This document shows, piece by piece, positions 1 to 9,887 of a DNA stretch of 64,000 nucleotides. Source of the stretch: an uncultured Gilliamella sp. (lineage in GTDB: Bacteria; Pseudomonadota; Gammaproteobacteria; Enterobacterales; Orbaceae); the NCBI GenBank assembly GCA_946480175.1, contig CAMLIK010000004.1:1-64000 (forward strand). The letters run 5' to 3'. Position 1 is the stretch's first letter. The number at the start of each line of letters is the position of its first letter. Position numbers and translations under genes: made by a program. Below the pieces are notes generated by a model. The model searched no databases. It was not told where the DNA came from and was given only the letters and a program-made list of their open reading frames with translations.

Positions 1-59
1 GTGGTAAAGCACTTGATATGGTAGATATGCATGGTGGTGATCTCTTTAGTGAAGAGTAA
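1..59 (+). CDS. mreB: MreB, C-terminal end (partial)
   Basis: The window opens inside a gene whose last 18 residues read GKALDMVDMHGGDLFSEE followed by TAA. This is the conserved C-terminus of MreB, the bacterial actin that organises lateral wall synthesis. The rest lies outside the window. It is followed by mreC and mreD on the same strand, the standard mreBCD order, which supports the call. Confidence 0.9.
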   Translation, partial: GKALDMVDMHGGDLFSEE

Positions 60-114
60 CATGCGCAATATTTATGTACAATATTACTAATAAGTAACAA
101 ATATTCCATTTTTC

Positions 115-133
115 CCGCCGACGTTGTCGGCGG
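115..133. promoter_or_regulatory. GC-rich hairpin between mreB and mreC
   Basis: A perfect 8-bp stem, CCGCCGAC pairing with GTCGGCGG around a GTT loop, stands out in AT-rich surroundings. No T-run follows, so a simple intrinsic terminator is unlikely. It may be an attenuator or an mRNA-stability element that lowers mreCD expression relative to mreB. The function is inference. Confidence 0.5.
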
Positions 134-187
134 AGTCATATCTTAAAATAGTTAAATTCTAGGTATATAACAGGTAAATATTGAACA

Positions 188-1030
188 ATGAAATTAATTT
201 TTTCTAAACGTTCGCCTCTGAGTGTTCAATTATTTATATCACTAGCACTCGCCTTGACGTTAATAGTGCTAGACATTAATTATCGTCCTTTTAAAGAAAT
301 TCGTTATTATTTAGATACTATAATTTCACCACTTTATTATGTTTCAAATGTACCAAAATCATCATTTGATTCACTCTATGAGATGACGAAATCGCAAGAA
401 GCATTAATTAAAGAAAATACAAAACTGCAAGAAAAATTAATGCAACAAAAAAATGATTTACTATTACTTGAATATTTAAAACATGAAAACTCACGCTTGA
501 GAGGGTTATTAGATTCACCTTTAAGACACGATGAACATAAAATGGCTGCACAAGTACTATTAGCTGATACCGATCCTTATGTTTACCAAGTGGTAATTAA
601 TAAAGGTAAAAATGATGGAGTATATGTTGGTCAGCCAGTAGTAGATGAAAAAGGGATTGTTGGGCAAATTTATCAAACCGCTCAAGCGACCAGTCGAGCG
701 ATATTAGTTTGCGATTATCAGCATGCAATCCCTGTACAAGTACTAAGAAATGATATTTCCATGGTGGCTGTGGGTAATGGATGCAGTAACGATTTAACGC
801 TTGATTTTTTACCTAATAATGTTGATATCAAAGTTGGTGATATTTTAGTCACCTCTGGACTTGATGGCCGTTTCCCAGAAGGGTATCCAGTGGCTGTTGT
901 AAGCTCAGTTAAACTTGATATTAGCGATTCCACTCCTATTATTTCTGCTACACCAACTGCAGATTTGAAACGATTACGTTATTTATTGTTATTATGGGGC
1001 GATCAAGGAGTAAAACATGAGGGGGAGTAA
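188..1030 (+). CDS. mreC: Rod-shape protein MreC
   Basis: MreC is a bitopic inner-membrane protein that links cytoplasmic MreB to the periplasmic elongation enzymes (PBP2, RodA). The 280 residues show a short basic N-terminus, one membrane segment at about 12-29, a coiled coil rich in Lys/Glu/Leu at about 60-105, and then the periplasmic beta-barrel domains. The family motif around VTSGLDGRFPEGYPVAVV is present near 230-250. The length is normal for enterobacterial-type MreC. The gene overlaps mreD by 14 bases, indicating translational coupling. Confidence 0.95.
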   Translation: MKLIFSKRSPLSVQLFISLALALTLIVLDINYRPFKEIRYYLDTIISPLYYVSNVPKSSFDSLYEMTKSQEALIKENTKLQEKLMQQKNDLLLLEYLKHENSRLRGLLDSPLRHDEHKMAAQVLLADTDPYVYQVVINKGKNDGVYVGQPVVDEKGIVGQIYQTAQATSRAILVCDYQHAIPVQVLRNDISMVAVGNGCSNDLTLDFLPNNVDIKVGDILVTSGLDGRFPEGYPVAVVSSVKLDISDSTPIISATPTADLKRLRYLLLLWGDQGVKHEGE

Positions 1031-1508
1031 TCGAATTAGTCTACTGGTTATTTGGTTAACATTGCTAATTGGCTTATGTGTACAAATCATACCTTGGTCG
1101 CCTGAATATAATATATTTAAGCCACATTTATTAATGTTAATTATGGCTTATTGGTTAATTGCGCTGCCGCACCGAATTGGTATGGGGGTGGCATTTTTAT
1201 TAGGTATCGTTCTAGACCTATTTTCAGGATCGCTTTTAGGCGTTCACGCTTTTATATTCTCATGCGTGGCTTATTTGCTAATATTTAAATTTCAATTGAT
1301 TCGCAATTTAGCTTTATGGCAACAATCAATTATCATTTTTGCCGTTTCACTTTGTTATAATTTATTAGTATTTTTATTTCAAGTTAGCATTTATCATACC
1401 ATAACGATTTCACCTTTAATTTTAGTATCTAGTTTAATTGATGGGTTATTATGGATAGTGATTTATTTATCCTTACGACTAATAAGACGGAACTTTGCTG
1501 TCAATTAA
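1017..1508 (+). CDS. mreD: Rod-shape protein MreD
   Basis: MreD is a small polytopic inner-membrane protein of the elongasome. The 163-residue product is almost entirely hydrophobic, with about five or six membrane segments, and has the family-typical stretch FLLGIVLDLFSGSLLGVHAF near 61-80. It starts inside the 3' end of mreC, completing mreBCD. RNase G starts 12 bases after its stop, so rng is probably cotranscribed. In E. coli a maf-type gene sits between mreD and rng; here it is absent. Confidence 0.93.
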   Translation: MRGSNRISLLVIWLTLLIGLCVQIIPWSPEYNIFKPHLLMLIMAYWLIALPHRIGMGVAFLLGIVLDLFSGSLLGVHAFIFSCVAYLLIFKFQLIRNLALWQQSIIIFAVSLCYNLLVFLFQVSIYHTITISPLILVSSLIDGLLWIVIYLSLRLIRRNFAVN

Positions 1509-1520
1509 TAAGGAATCATT

Positions 1521-2996
1521 ATGTCTGTTGAATTATTAATGAATGTTACGCCATCTGAAACGCGGGTGGCATATATTGAAGATGGAATATTACAAGAAAT
1601 CCACGTAGACCGCGAATCACGCCGTGGTATTGTGGGTAATATCTACAAAGGTAAAGTGATTCGAATCTTACCGGGTATGCAGGCGGCATTTGTAGATATC
1701 GGTCTTGAAAAAGCTGCTTTTTTGCACGCCTCGGACATCATGCCGCATACTGAGTGTGTATCAGATACCGAACAAGAACAGTTCCAAGTTAAAGACATTT
1801 CTGAATTGGTCCGCCAAGGTCAAGATTTAATGGTGCAAGTCGTCAAAGATCCTTTAGGGACTAAAGGTGCCAGACTGACTACAGATATAACATTACCATC
1901 ACGCTATTTAGTATTAATGCCCGGCCCAAATTCTGCTCATGTTGCAACTTCCCAACGAATTGAATCGGAGGAAGAGCGTGAACGACTTAAAAGAATCGTT
2001 GAACAATATGTCACCGATGAAAGTGGTTTTATTGTCAGAACCGCAGCCGAAGGCGCAAATGCTCATGAACTTGAGCAAGATGCTAATTTTTTAAAACGGT
2101 TATGGGCAAAAATTCAAGAACGCATGGCGCGTCCTATTAGCAAATATTTAATTTATGGTGAACTTGCTTTATCTCAGCGTGTATTACGAGATTTTGTTGG
2201 TGACCCTATCGAACGGATTTTAGTTGACTCCAAACTTACTTATGATTTATTGATCGAGTTTACGCAGGAGTTTATGCCGGAAGTTACCAACAAACTATCC
2301 CATTATCGCGGTAATATCCCAATTTTCGATTTGTATGATATTGAAAACGAAATTCAACGCGCACTAGATCGTAAAGTTAAATTAAAATCGGGTGGCTATT
2401 TAATTATCGATCAAACCGAAGCCATGACAACCATTGATATTAATACTGGTGCATTTGTTGGTCATCGTAACTTAGAAGAAACTATTTTCAACACTAATAT
2501 AGAAGCAACCATTGCAATTGCTCGCCAATTACGATTACGTAATTTAGGTGGCATTATCATTATCGATTTTATCGATATGCAAGAAGATATCCATCGGGAA
2601 CGTGTATTGCAATCATTACAAGATTTTGTAGCTAAAGACCGAGCACGAACATCAGTGAATAATTTCTCTGGCTTAGGATTAGTTGAAATGACACGTAAGC
2701 GTACTCGTGAAAGTATTGGTCATATTCTTTGTGAAGAATGTCCATCTTGTAAAGGTCGTGGAATTGTTAAATCGGTTGAAACAGTTTGTAACGAAATACT
2801 CCGTGAAATCGTACGTATATACAAAGCTCATCGCTCGGAATACTTCTTGGTTTATGCCTCAGCGGCAGTGGCTAATGCATTAACTATTGACGAATCTCAT
2901 GCCTTAGCTGAAGTTGAAGTGTTTGTTGGTAAACGTGTCGAAGTTAAAGTTGAACCGCTTTATATACAAGAACAGTATGATGTAGTACTTATGTAA
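1521..2996 (+). CDS. rng: Ribonuclease G
   Basis: RNase E/G-family endoribonuclease that matures the 5' end of 16S rRNA and cleaves some mRNAs. The 491 residues carry an S1 RNA-binding domain at about 38-125, then the DNase-I-like catalytic region. Aspartates at about 306 (in TTIDINTG) and 349 (in IIIIDFIDM) match the metal-binding pair of RNase E. The zinc-link cysteines C404 and C407 lie in CEECPSC. There is no long C-terminal scaffold, so this is RNase G rather than RNase E. It has a reasonable ribosome site (AAGGA) eight bases before ATG. Its neighbours match the mre-rng-tldD order of enterobacteria, with maf and yhdP missing. Confidence 0.95.
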   Translation: MSVELLMNVTPSETRVAYIEDGILQEIHVDRESRRGIVGNIYKGKVIRILPGMQAAFVDIGLEKAAFLHASDIMPHTECVSDTEQEQFQVKDISELVRQGQDLMVQVVKDPLGTKGARLTTDITLPSRYLVLMPGPNSAHVATSQRIESEEERERLKRIVEQYVTDESGFIVRTAAEGANAHELEQDANFLKRLWAKIQERMARPISKYLIYGELALSQRVLRDFVGDPIERILVDSKLTYDLLIEFTQEFMPEVTNKLSHYRGNIPIFDLYDIENEIQRALDRKVKLKSGGYLIIDQTEAMTTIDINTGAFVGHRNLEETIFNTNIEATIAIARQLRLRNLGGIIIIDFIDMQEDIHRERVLQSLQDFVAKDRARTSVNNFSGLGLVEMTRKRTRESIGHILCEECPSCKGRGIVKSVETVCNEILREIVRIYKAHRSEYFLVYASAAVANALTIDESHALAEVEVFVGKRVEVKVEPLYIQEQYDVVLM

Positions 2997-3060
2997 TAAA
3001 AACTAATTAATTAAAAATAATAACTCTTTTTATATTTATCATCATTAGATTAAGGAATTT

Positions 3061-4518
3061 ATGAACGTAGCTCAAGTAGGTGAACGGTTACTCAATCCAA
3101 ATAACTTAAATCAACAAGATATAGCAAATTTGCTTGATATGCTTAGTTCAAGGCAAATTGATTTTGGTGATTTATACTTTTTATCAGGTTATTACGAAAG
3201 CTGGTCACTTGAAGATAGTATTATTAAAAATGCCTCTTTTCATCGTGATCAAGGTGTTGGCGTAAGGGCAATTATTGGTGAAAAAACTGGATTTGCCTAT
3301 ACCGACCAGCTTTCATTGGCTAGATTAGAACAAAGTGTACTTGCAGCAAACTCAATCACTAAACAGCAAACACCAGTTGCAGTTACGCCATTTAAATCGG
3401 CTAACAATATCATGATGTATCCTTCAATTAACCCGATAAACAGTTTTGCGCAGGAGCAAAAAATTGCCTTATTACATCAAGTCGATAAGTTAGCACGCTC
3501 AATTGATCCAAGAGTGATTGAAGTATCAGCAAGTTTAACTGGTAGTTATGAAGATATTCTAATTGCCGGCACTGATGGCACCTTATGTGCTGATGTTCGA
3601 CCTTTGGTTCGCTTATCGGTATCCGTCCTTGTTGAACAAGATGGTAAACGAGAACGAGGTGGCAGTGGTGGCGGTGGTCGTTTTGGTTATGATTACTTTT
3701 TAATGACGAATTCCAAAACAGGGGAAAGTCATGTAGATAGTTATACTCGAGATGCAGTGCGTCAAGCGTTAGTCTTACTCTCAGCTAAAGCAGCTCCAGC
3801 CGGCACCATGCCAGTTGTTCTAGGCGCAGGTTGGCCGGGAGTACTGCTGCATGAAGCAGTGGGGCATGGATTAGAAGGGGACTTCAATCGTAAAAATAGT
3901 TCAGTATTTTCAGGAAAAATTGGCGAACAAGTTACTTCAGAACTATGTACTATTGTTGATGATGGAACAATTGAAAATCGTCGTGGTTCACTCTCTATTG
4001 ATGATGAAGGTACGCCAAGTCAAAAAACGGTATTAATTGAAAACGGCATTTTAAAAGGCTATATGTTTGACAAGCTTAATGCAAAATTAATGAATTGCCA
4101 TTCGACTGGCAATGGTCGTCGTGAAGGATATGCTTGTTTACCAATGCCTAGGATGACTAATACCTATATGCTAGCGGGAACATCGACATTTGATGAGATC
4201 ATTCAAAGTGTAGATTACGGACTATATGCCCCTAACTTTGCCGGTGGGCAAGTTGATATAACTTCAGGTAAATTTGTCTTTTCAACCTCTGAAGCTTATT
4301 TAATTGAAAAAGGTAAAATTATTACACCGGTTAAAGGTGCAACACTCATTGGCTCGGGCATTGAAACCATGCAACAGATTTCAATGGTAGGGAATGATTT
4401 AGAATTAGATTCAGGTGTTGGCGTTTGTGGTAAAGCAGGGCAAAGCATCCCGGTTGGTGTTGGACAACCGACTTTAAAAGTGAATAATTTAACGGTAGGT
4501 GGTACTATTAGCCACTAA
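3061..4518 (+). CDS. tldD: Metalloprotease TldD
   Basis: TldD with TldE (PmbA) forms a hetero-oligomeric zinc protease that unfolds and degrades peptides, including microcin B17 precursor and CcdA. The 485-residue product has the HEAVGH zinc motif at 264-269 and a C-terminal [10 protein letters not shown] stretch typical of the family. Length and motifs are complete. The tldE partner is not in the window. It follows rng after a 64-base gap with an AAGGA-like ribosome site just before ATG. Confidence 0.95.
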   Translation: MNVAQVGERLLNPNNLNQQDIANLLDMLSSRQIDFGDLYFLSGYYESWSLEDSIIKNASFHRDQGVGVRAIIGEKTGFAYTDQLSLARLEQSVLAANSITKQQTPVAVTPFKSANNIMMYPSINPINSFAQEQKIALLHQVDKLARSIDPRVIEVSASLTGSYEDILIAGTDGTLCADVRPLVRLSVSVLVEQDGKRERGGSGGGGRFGYDYFLMTNSKTGESHVDSYTRDAVRQALVLLSAKAAPAGTMPVVLGAGWPGVLLHEAVGHGLEGDFNRKNSSVFSGKIGEQVTSELCTIVDDGTIENRRGSLSIDDEGTPSQKTVLIENGILKGYMFDKLNAKLMNCHSTGNGRREGYACLPMPRMTNTYMLAGTSTFDEIIQSVDYGLYAPNFAGGQVDITSGKFVFSTSEAYLIEKGKIITPVKGATLIGSGIETMQQISMVGNDLELDSGVGVCGKAGQSIPVGVGQPTLKVNNLTVGGTISH

Positions 4519-4541
4519 TAATACATTAATGGGAAAGCTAA

Positions 4542-5213
4542 ATGGATACAATCATTACACTTTATCAAGCATTTGTTCATATGGATATTGATACACTCTC
4601 GAACCCGAATGTGTTATGGATACTATATGGAATGCTATTTGTTATCATCTTATTAGAAAATGGGGTTTTACCTGCTGCCTTCTTACCGGGGGATAGTTTA
4701 CTATTTCTAACAGGGGTATTAATTAGTCTTGATGTTTTTCATTTTGGTCTTATTAACTTAATTCTTATAGCTGGTGCGGCATTCGGTACTTGGCTTGGTT
4801 ATGCCCAAGGTCGCTGGCTGGGTAATACCAAAATTGTGCAAAATTGGATGGCACATTTACCCGAAAAATATCATCGTAAATCAGAAGTGCTATTCCATAA
4901 ATATGGCTTACAAGCGCTATTTATTGGTCGATTTATTGCATTTGTTCGCACATTATTACCAATGATGGCGGGATTATCCGGTTTACATAACCGTAAGTTC
5001 CATATCTATAATTGGATCAGCGCAACATTATGGATATTCTTAATCGTCACATTAGGTTATTTATTTGGATTATCACCGATCTTCAAAACCTATGAAAAAC
5101 AGATCATGTCGTTATTGATGTTAATACCGGTATTTTTATTGGTGTTAGGCTTAATCTTTTCGATTTGGCTAGCGATAAAACGTTGGTTAAGTAATAAAAA
5201 GCAAGCAAAGTGA
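4542..5213 (+). CDS. yghB: DedA-family membrane protein, YghB-like
   Basis: DedA proteins are inner-membrane transporters or scramblases needed for envelope homeostasis; E. coli YghB and YqjA are redundant members. The 223 residues contain the DedA signature (ENGVLPAAFLPGDSLL near 38-53) and the G-R-F-x-x-x-x-R-T segment (GRFIAFVRTLLPMMAG near 129-144), with about five hydrophobic segments and a basic tail. Sequence similarity, recalled from memory, is closest to YghB. The neighbourhood differs from E. coli, so the YghB-versus-YqjA choice is less certain than the family. Confidence 0.82.
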   Translation: MDTIITLYQAFVHMDIDTLSNPNVLWILYGMLFVIILLENGVLPAAFLPGDSLLFLTGVLISLDVFHFGLINLILIAGAAFGTWLGYAQGRWLGNTKIVQNWMAHLPEKYHRKSEVLFHKYGLQALFIGRFIAFVRTLLPMMAGLSGLHNRKFHIYNWISATLWIFLIVTLGYLFGLSPIFKTYEKQIMSLLMLIPVFLLVLGLIFSIWLAIKRWLSNKKQAK

Positions 5214-5232
5214 GTCTATAAAAAAGTAAAAA

Positions 5233-5619
<387 letters not shown>

Positions 5620-5626
5620 GGCATAA

Positions 5627-5654
5627 AGTATAACCTAATCGTTATTTTTGTCTA
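5627..5654 (-). promoter_or_regulatory. Promoter of rnpB
   Basis: On the minus strand, TAGACA and TATACT are separated by 16 bases. The predicted start, six or seven bases downstream, coincides with the expected 5' end of the RNase P RNA. Confidence 0.7.
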
Positions 5655-5693
5655 GAACAGAATAGGATATATGGATGGAATCTGAACAAAAAT

Positions 5694-5717
5694 AAACCAT
5701 CTAAGGATAGATGGTTT
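5694..5717. other. Hairpin upstream of rnpB
   Basis: AAACCATCT and AGATGGTTT form a 9-bp stem around AAGGAT. It lies between the rnpB promoter and the terminator of the neighbouring lipoprotein gene. It may be a second, weaker transcription stop. Confidence 0.4.
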
Positions 5718-5753
5718 AACGAGAAGAAATGCCATTAACCAAATAAATAAAAT

Positions 5754-5774
5754 AGCACATCTAATTGATGTGCT
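5754..5774 (-). terminator. Terminator after the lipoprotein gene
   Basis: An 8-bp stem (AGCACATC/GATGTGCT) with a 5-base loop lies 18 bases past the stop of the minus-strand lipoprotein gene and is followed on that strand by a T-rich stretch. Confidence 0.65.
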
Positions 5775-5791
5775 TAAAAATTAACTGCTGA

Positions 5792-6154
5792 TCACCACTT
5801 CTTTTGTTTATTGTTTTGGGAATAGTTAAACCAAGTCACAACACCTTGTTTGATTACCACTTCTAAAGTACCTTCGACAATATCGTATTGCGTTTCGCCA
5901 AATATTGTATTATTCGTTGAACTCTTTCTCAAATAGGTATAAGTCCATTTTGATTCATTTGCATTGAGAACGACCTTACTTGCGGGTTCACCAAAAATAT
6001 GCAAAAGTTGGACTTCAGTAGTTGAACCTTCAACAATTTTATCTACCTTCTCATGACTAAGTGGTGTACCTTGCTCTAAAAAATTTTTTTGTGAACATGC
6101 AGATAATGCTAATATAGAAAACAAAAGCACCAAAATTTTACTAAGATTTTTCAT
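5792..6154 (-). CDS. Small lipoprotein, SmpA/BamE-like
   Basis: A 120-residue protein with a lipoprotein signal: basic start, hydrophobic core and an LSAC lipobox with Cys20. The mature part contains a VEGSTTEVQLLHIFGEPASKV stretch like the motif of SmpA/OmlA (BamE-fold) proteins, where small repeats guard outer-membrane assembly or bind partners. It is probably too divergent to be BamE itself. It stands alone between rnpB and a regulator pair. The role is unknown. Confidence 0.7.
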   Translation of the reverse strand: MKNLSKILVLLFSILALSACSQKNFLEQGTPLSHEKVDKIVEGSTTEVQLLHIFGEPASKVVLNANESKWTYTYLRKSSTNNTIFGETQYDIVEGTLEVVIKQGVVTWFNYSQNNKQKKW

Positions 6155-6363
6155 GTGTTATTGCCTGTTAAATTATGAATAATATCAAGAGATGTCTAAT
6201 CATAGCATAGGATCAACATTGATGAAAATAAACAAATCAAGCAAATAAAAAATGAACCAAATTAATAATAAAGATAAAAATAAAGGGAATATATAGAAAC
6301 AAAACCAAAAGTTTCTATATGTTTCCATATGTTTGTTAATAGCATTGGTTCGATTATTATCGT

Positions 6364-6645
6364 TCAACAATTTGTTGATGTAGTATCTGAATTTTTTCGC
6401 AAAACGCGCTTAATTGGCTGTCTTGTTACTGAATTAATATAGCGACTTGGCCAAATTTGCGAAGGTTTTAAATTAAGCGCCTCAGCGATAATTGATTCTC
6501 CTTTTGTCCAAGGTCTAACAAGTGCGTTACTAAGTGTAGAGGAACTTAGTCCAGATTGGCGAGATAATTCAGCAAGAGTAGTTCCTTTCTTTTTTAATGC
6601 GGCAATAATATCTGCTTTATGCCAGTCATTAGATTTAATATCCAT
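6364..6645 (-). CDS. Ner-like DNA-binding protein (Nlp/SfsB type)
   Basis: The 93-residue product has a lambda-repressor-like helix-turn-helix: WHKADIIAALKKKGTTLAEL then SRQSGLSSSTLSNAL, followed by WTKGESIIAEALNLKPSQIWPSRY. This matches phage Mu Ner and its chromosomal homologue Nlp/SfsB. Ner represses the Mu early promoter. Here it is divergent from a protein with a Mu-type DNA-binding domain across about 180 bases of AT-rich DNA that must hold both promoters. No other phage genes are present, so this is probably a domesticated pair of phage regulators. Its targets are unknown. Confidence 0.8.
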   Translation of the reverse strand: MDIKSNDWHKADIIAALKKKGTTLAELSRQSGLSSSTLSNALVRPWTKGESIIAEALNLKPSQIWPSRYINSVTRQPIKRVLRKNSDTTSTNC

Positions 6646-6824
6646 TTTTTTCTTCCTTCTTAGTTTATAACCTTAAATATCTATGTTATGCTTCCTAGTT
6701 ATCTAAACTAGTAAGTTAATAATTTAACTTTAAATACGAATGGTAAGCAGTTTCTTATTATTGTATCAAAGTTTCTTTAATTTCTATAACTTTTTTCTTG
6801 TTTCTTAAAAATAGGACTATTAGA

Positions 6825-7175
6825 ATGAAAGAGTGGTTCTCACCAAAAGAACTATTAAACATTGCAGGGATGCCATCAACAACACAAGGTATAAATCGTA
6901 AAGCGAGATTAGAAAACTGGACTTCTCGTAAGCGTTCTGGTGTTCGTGGTAAAGCAATTGAATATCATATAAGTAGCTTATCAATAGATGTTAAAAAAGC
7001 GTTGTACCTAGAGGAAGAAAGTGCTACTTATGTTGTTTCGCCAATCGATCCACTGCAACTATGGATGACTGCATTTGAACAATTATCTACAGAAGAACAA
7101 GCAATTGTTAGTTCATGGTTGATGCGAAACGGTATCAAGGATTTTATTTCTTTTATTCAGAAAAAAGATAATTAG
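6825..7175 (+). CDS. Mu-type DNA-binding domain protein
   Basis: About 116 residues. The first 60 (KEWFSPKELLNIAGMPSTTQ onward, including WTSRKRSGVRGKAIEYH) resemble the winged-helix domain shared by the Mu repressor and the N-terminus of MuA transposase. The rest is a short helical tail (PIDPLQLWMTAFEQLSTEEQ). There is no transposase catalytic core, so it is a regulator rather than a transposase. ATG at 6825 is preferred over an upstream TTG because AGGA lies eight bases before it. It is divergent from the Ner-like gene and lies 63 bases upstream of proQ. Confidence 0.75.
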   Translation: MKEWFSPKELLNIAGMPSTTQGINRKARLENWTSRKRSGVRGKAIEYHISSLSIDVKKALYLEEESATYVVSPIDPLQLWMTAFEQLSTEEQAIVSSWLMRNGIKDFISFIQKKDN

Positions 7176-7238
7176 TGTTATTGTACAAGCTGATATATAC
7201 TTTATCGTCAGAAAATTTTAGTAGCAATGGATTAATCA

Positions 7239-7775
7239 ATGGAAAATCAGTTTCAATTAACAAATACTAAAGAGATTATTAATTTTTTAGCCCAACAATT
7301 TCCGAATTGTTTCACTATTGAAGGGGAGGCCAAGCCTTTAAAAATTGGTATCTTTCAAGATATTATTTCCCGCCTTGATAATAGTGAGTTATTGAGCAAA
7401 ACCAAACTTCGTATCGCGCTTAGGGCCTATACTATGGGATGGCGTTACCTATATTCCATAAAAGAGGGTGCAAATCGTGTCGACTTAGACGGTAACGCAA
7501 CTGAGGTAATCACCAAAGAGCAGATGGAACATGCTCAGCAACAATTAAAAGAAAGTAAAGAACAAGCTAAACAAAGAGCTAAACTCAAACGTAAGGCGGC
7601 CTCTAAACCTTTTCGAAAACCTCGAGCTTTGAAAATAGGTGATTTTGTTAGAGTCATTGTAGGTAAAAGACCAGTAAAAGGACAAATTATCACAATCGAA
7701 AAAGAACAAATCAAAGTTAAAGTGGGAACAGGAATGGAACTAACGGTCAAACCTGAGCATATTATTAATCGATAG
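7239..7775 (+). CDS. proQ: RNA chaperone ProQ
   Basis: ProQ is a FinO-domain RNA chaperone that binds many sRNAs and mRNA 3' ends. The 178-residue protein has the FinO domain at about 5-115 (including KPLKIGIFQDI and LRIALRAYTMGWRYL), a lysine-rich linker at about 115-128, and a C-terminal Tudor-like domain (KIGDFVRVIVGKRPVKGQI). It is followed after 9 bases by prc, the same proQ-prc arrangement as in enterobacteria. Confidence 0.95.
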   Translation: MENQFQLTNTKEIINFLAQQFPNCFTIEGEAKPLKIGIFQDIISRLDNSELLSKTKLRIALRAYTMGWRYLYSIKEGANRVDLDGNATEVITKEQMEHAQQQLKESKEQAKQRAKLKRKAASKPFRKPRALKIGDFVRVIVGKRPVKGQIITIEKEQIKVKVGTGMELTVKPEHIINR

Positions 7776-7784
7776 AGAATTTAT

Positions 7785-9857
7785 ATGAATAAGTTACTGA
7801 AAGGTTTTATTAAACTCGGTCTCCTTTTATGTATTGTTAGTACAACGGCTCAGGCTAAAGCACCGGTAACAGAACAAATTCCAATTTTAAAACAAGATGA
7901 AGTCCATCAAGTTGTTGCTAAACGCGTAACTAACTTTTTTACTCAATCACATTATCGCGATTTTTCCTTAGATGGTGCATTCTCGGCTAAAATTTTTGAT
8001 CGCTATTTCAAATTATTAGATGGTAGTAAAACCATCTTTCTACAAGATGATGTAAACAAATTTCGTATTCATCAAGAACAATTAGGCCAAGAACTAAGTG
8101 ATGGTGATTTAAAAACAGCTTACGATATTTATAACCTGTTTCTCCAAAAACGTTATAACCGATATCAATACGCACTTGAAGTATTACAGCGTCCAATGGA
8201 TTTTACGGCTAAAGATGAAATCAACTTCAAACGTGAAGATTTAGCATGGCCAACTACCGAAAAACAGCTTGATGATTATTGGGATAAACGGGTTAAATAT
8301 GATGAACTAAACTTAGCATTAACTGGTAAAAACGAAACTCAAATTCGTGAAGTGTTAACCAAACGTTATAAACGCGTCTTAAAAACAATTGTACAATCAA
8401 ATAACGAAGATTGTTTCCAAGTCTTTATGAACGCATTTGCTCGCGAAATTGATCCGCATACAAGCTATTTAGCGCCGCGTAAAAAACGCGATTTCGATTC
8501 TGAAATGAGTCTATCTTTTGAAGGAATAGGAGCCACACTTAGCCAACAAGATGACTATACTGTGATCATGTCATTTGTAACGGGTGGCCCAGCTGAAAAA
8601 AGCAAATTATTAGCCGTCGGCGATAAAATCATTGGGGTAGGGCAAAGCAATTCTCCTATTGAAGATGTAATTGGCTGGCGATTAGACGACATTGTTGACA
8701 AAATCCGCGGTCCTAAAAATACTGTAGTAAAATTAGAGATTTTACCCGCCGGTAACAACAGCAAACCAAAAGTTATTGAACTCAAACGTGACAAAATTCA
8801 TTTTGAAGATCGTGAAGCAAAATTAAAAGTTATCAACAATAGCCGTGGTAAAGTTGGTATTATTGAAATACCAAGCTTTTATATAGGTTTAAGCAAAAAA
8901 GTTCAATCATTACTAGTAGAAGCCAACAGCGAAAAATTACAAGGTTTAGTTATTGATTTGCGCGATAATGGTGGTGGTTCATTAGCTGAAGTTATTGAGT
9001 TAACCGGATTATTTATTGACAATGGTCCAGTGGTACAAGTACGTGATAACCTTCAAAAAATCACTACCTATGACGACAAAAATAAAGGCATTGATTATAC
9101 AGGCCCAATTGTTGTGATGATAAATCGTTATAGTGCTTCGGCATCAGAAATCTTCTCGGCAGCGATGCAAGATTATGGCCGCGCAGTAATAGTTGGTGAA
9201 ACCACCTACGGTAAAGGAACTGTACAAACATCACGCGGTATCTCATATCCAGTTGATGCACGCTTACACCCAAGCTGGCCTGAACTTGGTGGTGCTCAAT
9301 ACACTGTCCAAAAATTCTATCGTATCAATGGTGGTAGTACCCAATTAAAAGGTGTTGATCCTGATATTGAAATGACCAAAAGCCAATATATTGATGAAAC
9401 TGGTGAACGATTCTTAGATAATGCTATGCCGTGGGACAAAATTCGCTCGGCGGATTATTTAACTGTTGCCAACATCAAACCATTATTAGCCAACTTAAAA
9501 TCGCAACATGAAGCGCGGATTGCTAACAATCCTGAATTCAATTATATCGAAGAAGATATCAAAGAATTTAATAGTAAAAAAGTTGATAAATATACTGTCT
9601 CATTAAACAAAAAAGCGCGTGAAACCGAACAAAAAACTAACGATGAACGTGATCTAAAACGTATGAACGAACGCTTAAGTCGTGCTGGTTTAGCGCCAAT
9701 TGCAAATATAAAAGATCTACCTAAAGATTATAAACTGCCAGATCCATTTTTAGATGAATCGGTAGAAATCCTACTTGACTTAATACCAAATTATCCAAGT
9801 ATTGAAGCAAGCAAAACTCTAAACGGATTTCTTTCTTTAGATAAACCAATAGAATAA
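7785..9857 (+). CDS. prc: Tail-specific periplasmic protease Prc (Tsp)
   Basis: Prc degrades periplasmic substrates with nonpolar C-termini (SsrA-tagged proteins, FtsI processing, MepS turnover with NlpI). The 690 residues start with a signal peptide ending near AQAKA (about residue 25). A PDZ domain covers about 240-330 and the S41 peptidase core about 350-540. The catalytic Ser452 (NRYSASASE) and Lys477 (TTYGKGTV) fall at the same precursor positions as in E. coli. Start and length are normal. It is probably transcribed with proQ. Confidence 0.96.
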   Translation: MNKLLKGFIKLGLLLCIVSTTAQAKAPVTEQIPILKQDEVHQVVAKRVTNFFTQSHYRDFSLDGAFSAKIFDRYFKLLDGSKTIFLQDDVNKFRIHQEQLGQELSDGDLKTAYDIYNLFLQKRYNRYQYALEVLQRPMDFTAKDEINFKREDLAWPTTEKQLDDYWDKRVKYDELNLALTGKNETQIREVLTKRYKRVLKTIVQSNNEDCFQVFMNAFAREIDPHTSYLAPRKKRDFDSEMSLSFEGIGATLSQQDDYTVIMSFVTGGPAEKSKLLAVGDKIIGVGQSNSPIEDVIGWRLDDIVDKIRGPKNTVVKLEILPAGNNSKPKVIELKRDKIHFEDREAKLKVINNSRGKVGIIEIPSFYIGLSKKVQSLLVEANSEKLQGLVIDLRDNGGGSLAEVIELTGLFIDNGPVVQVRDNLQKITTYDDKNKGIDYTGPIVVMINRYSASASEIFSAAMQDYGRAVIVGETTYGKGTVQTSRGISYPVDARLHPSWPELGGAQYTVQKFYRINGGSTQLKGVDPDIEMTKSQYIDETGERFLDNAMPWDKIRSADYLTVANIKPLLANLKSQHEARIANNPEFNYIEEDIKEFNSKKVDKYTVSLNKKARETEQKTNDERDLKRMNERLSRAGLAPIANIKDLPKDYKLPDPFLDESVEILLDLIPNYPSIEASKTLNGFLSLDKPIE

Positions 9858-9887
9858 CAATAAAATCACAAGTAAGGAGTAAAAACT

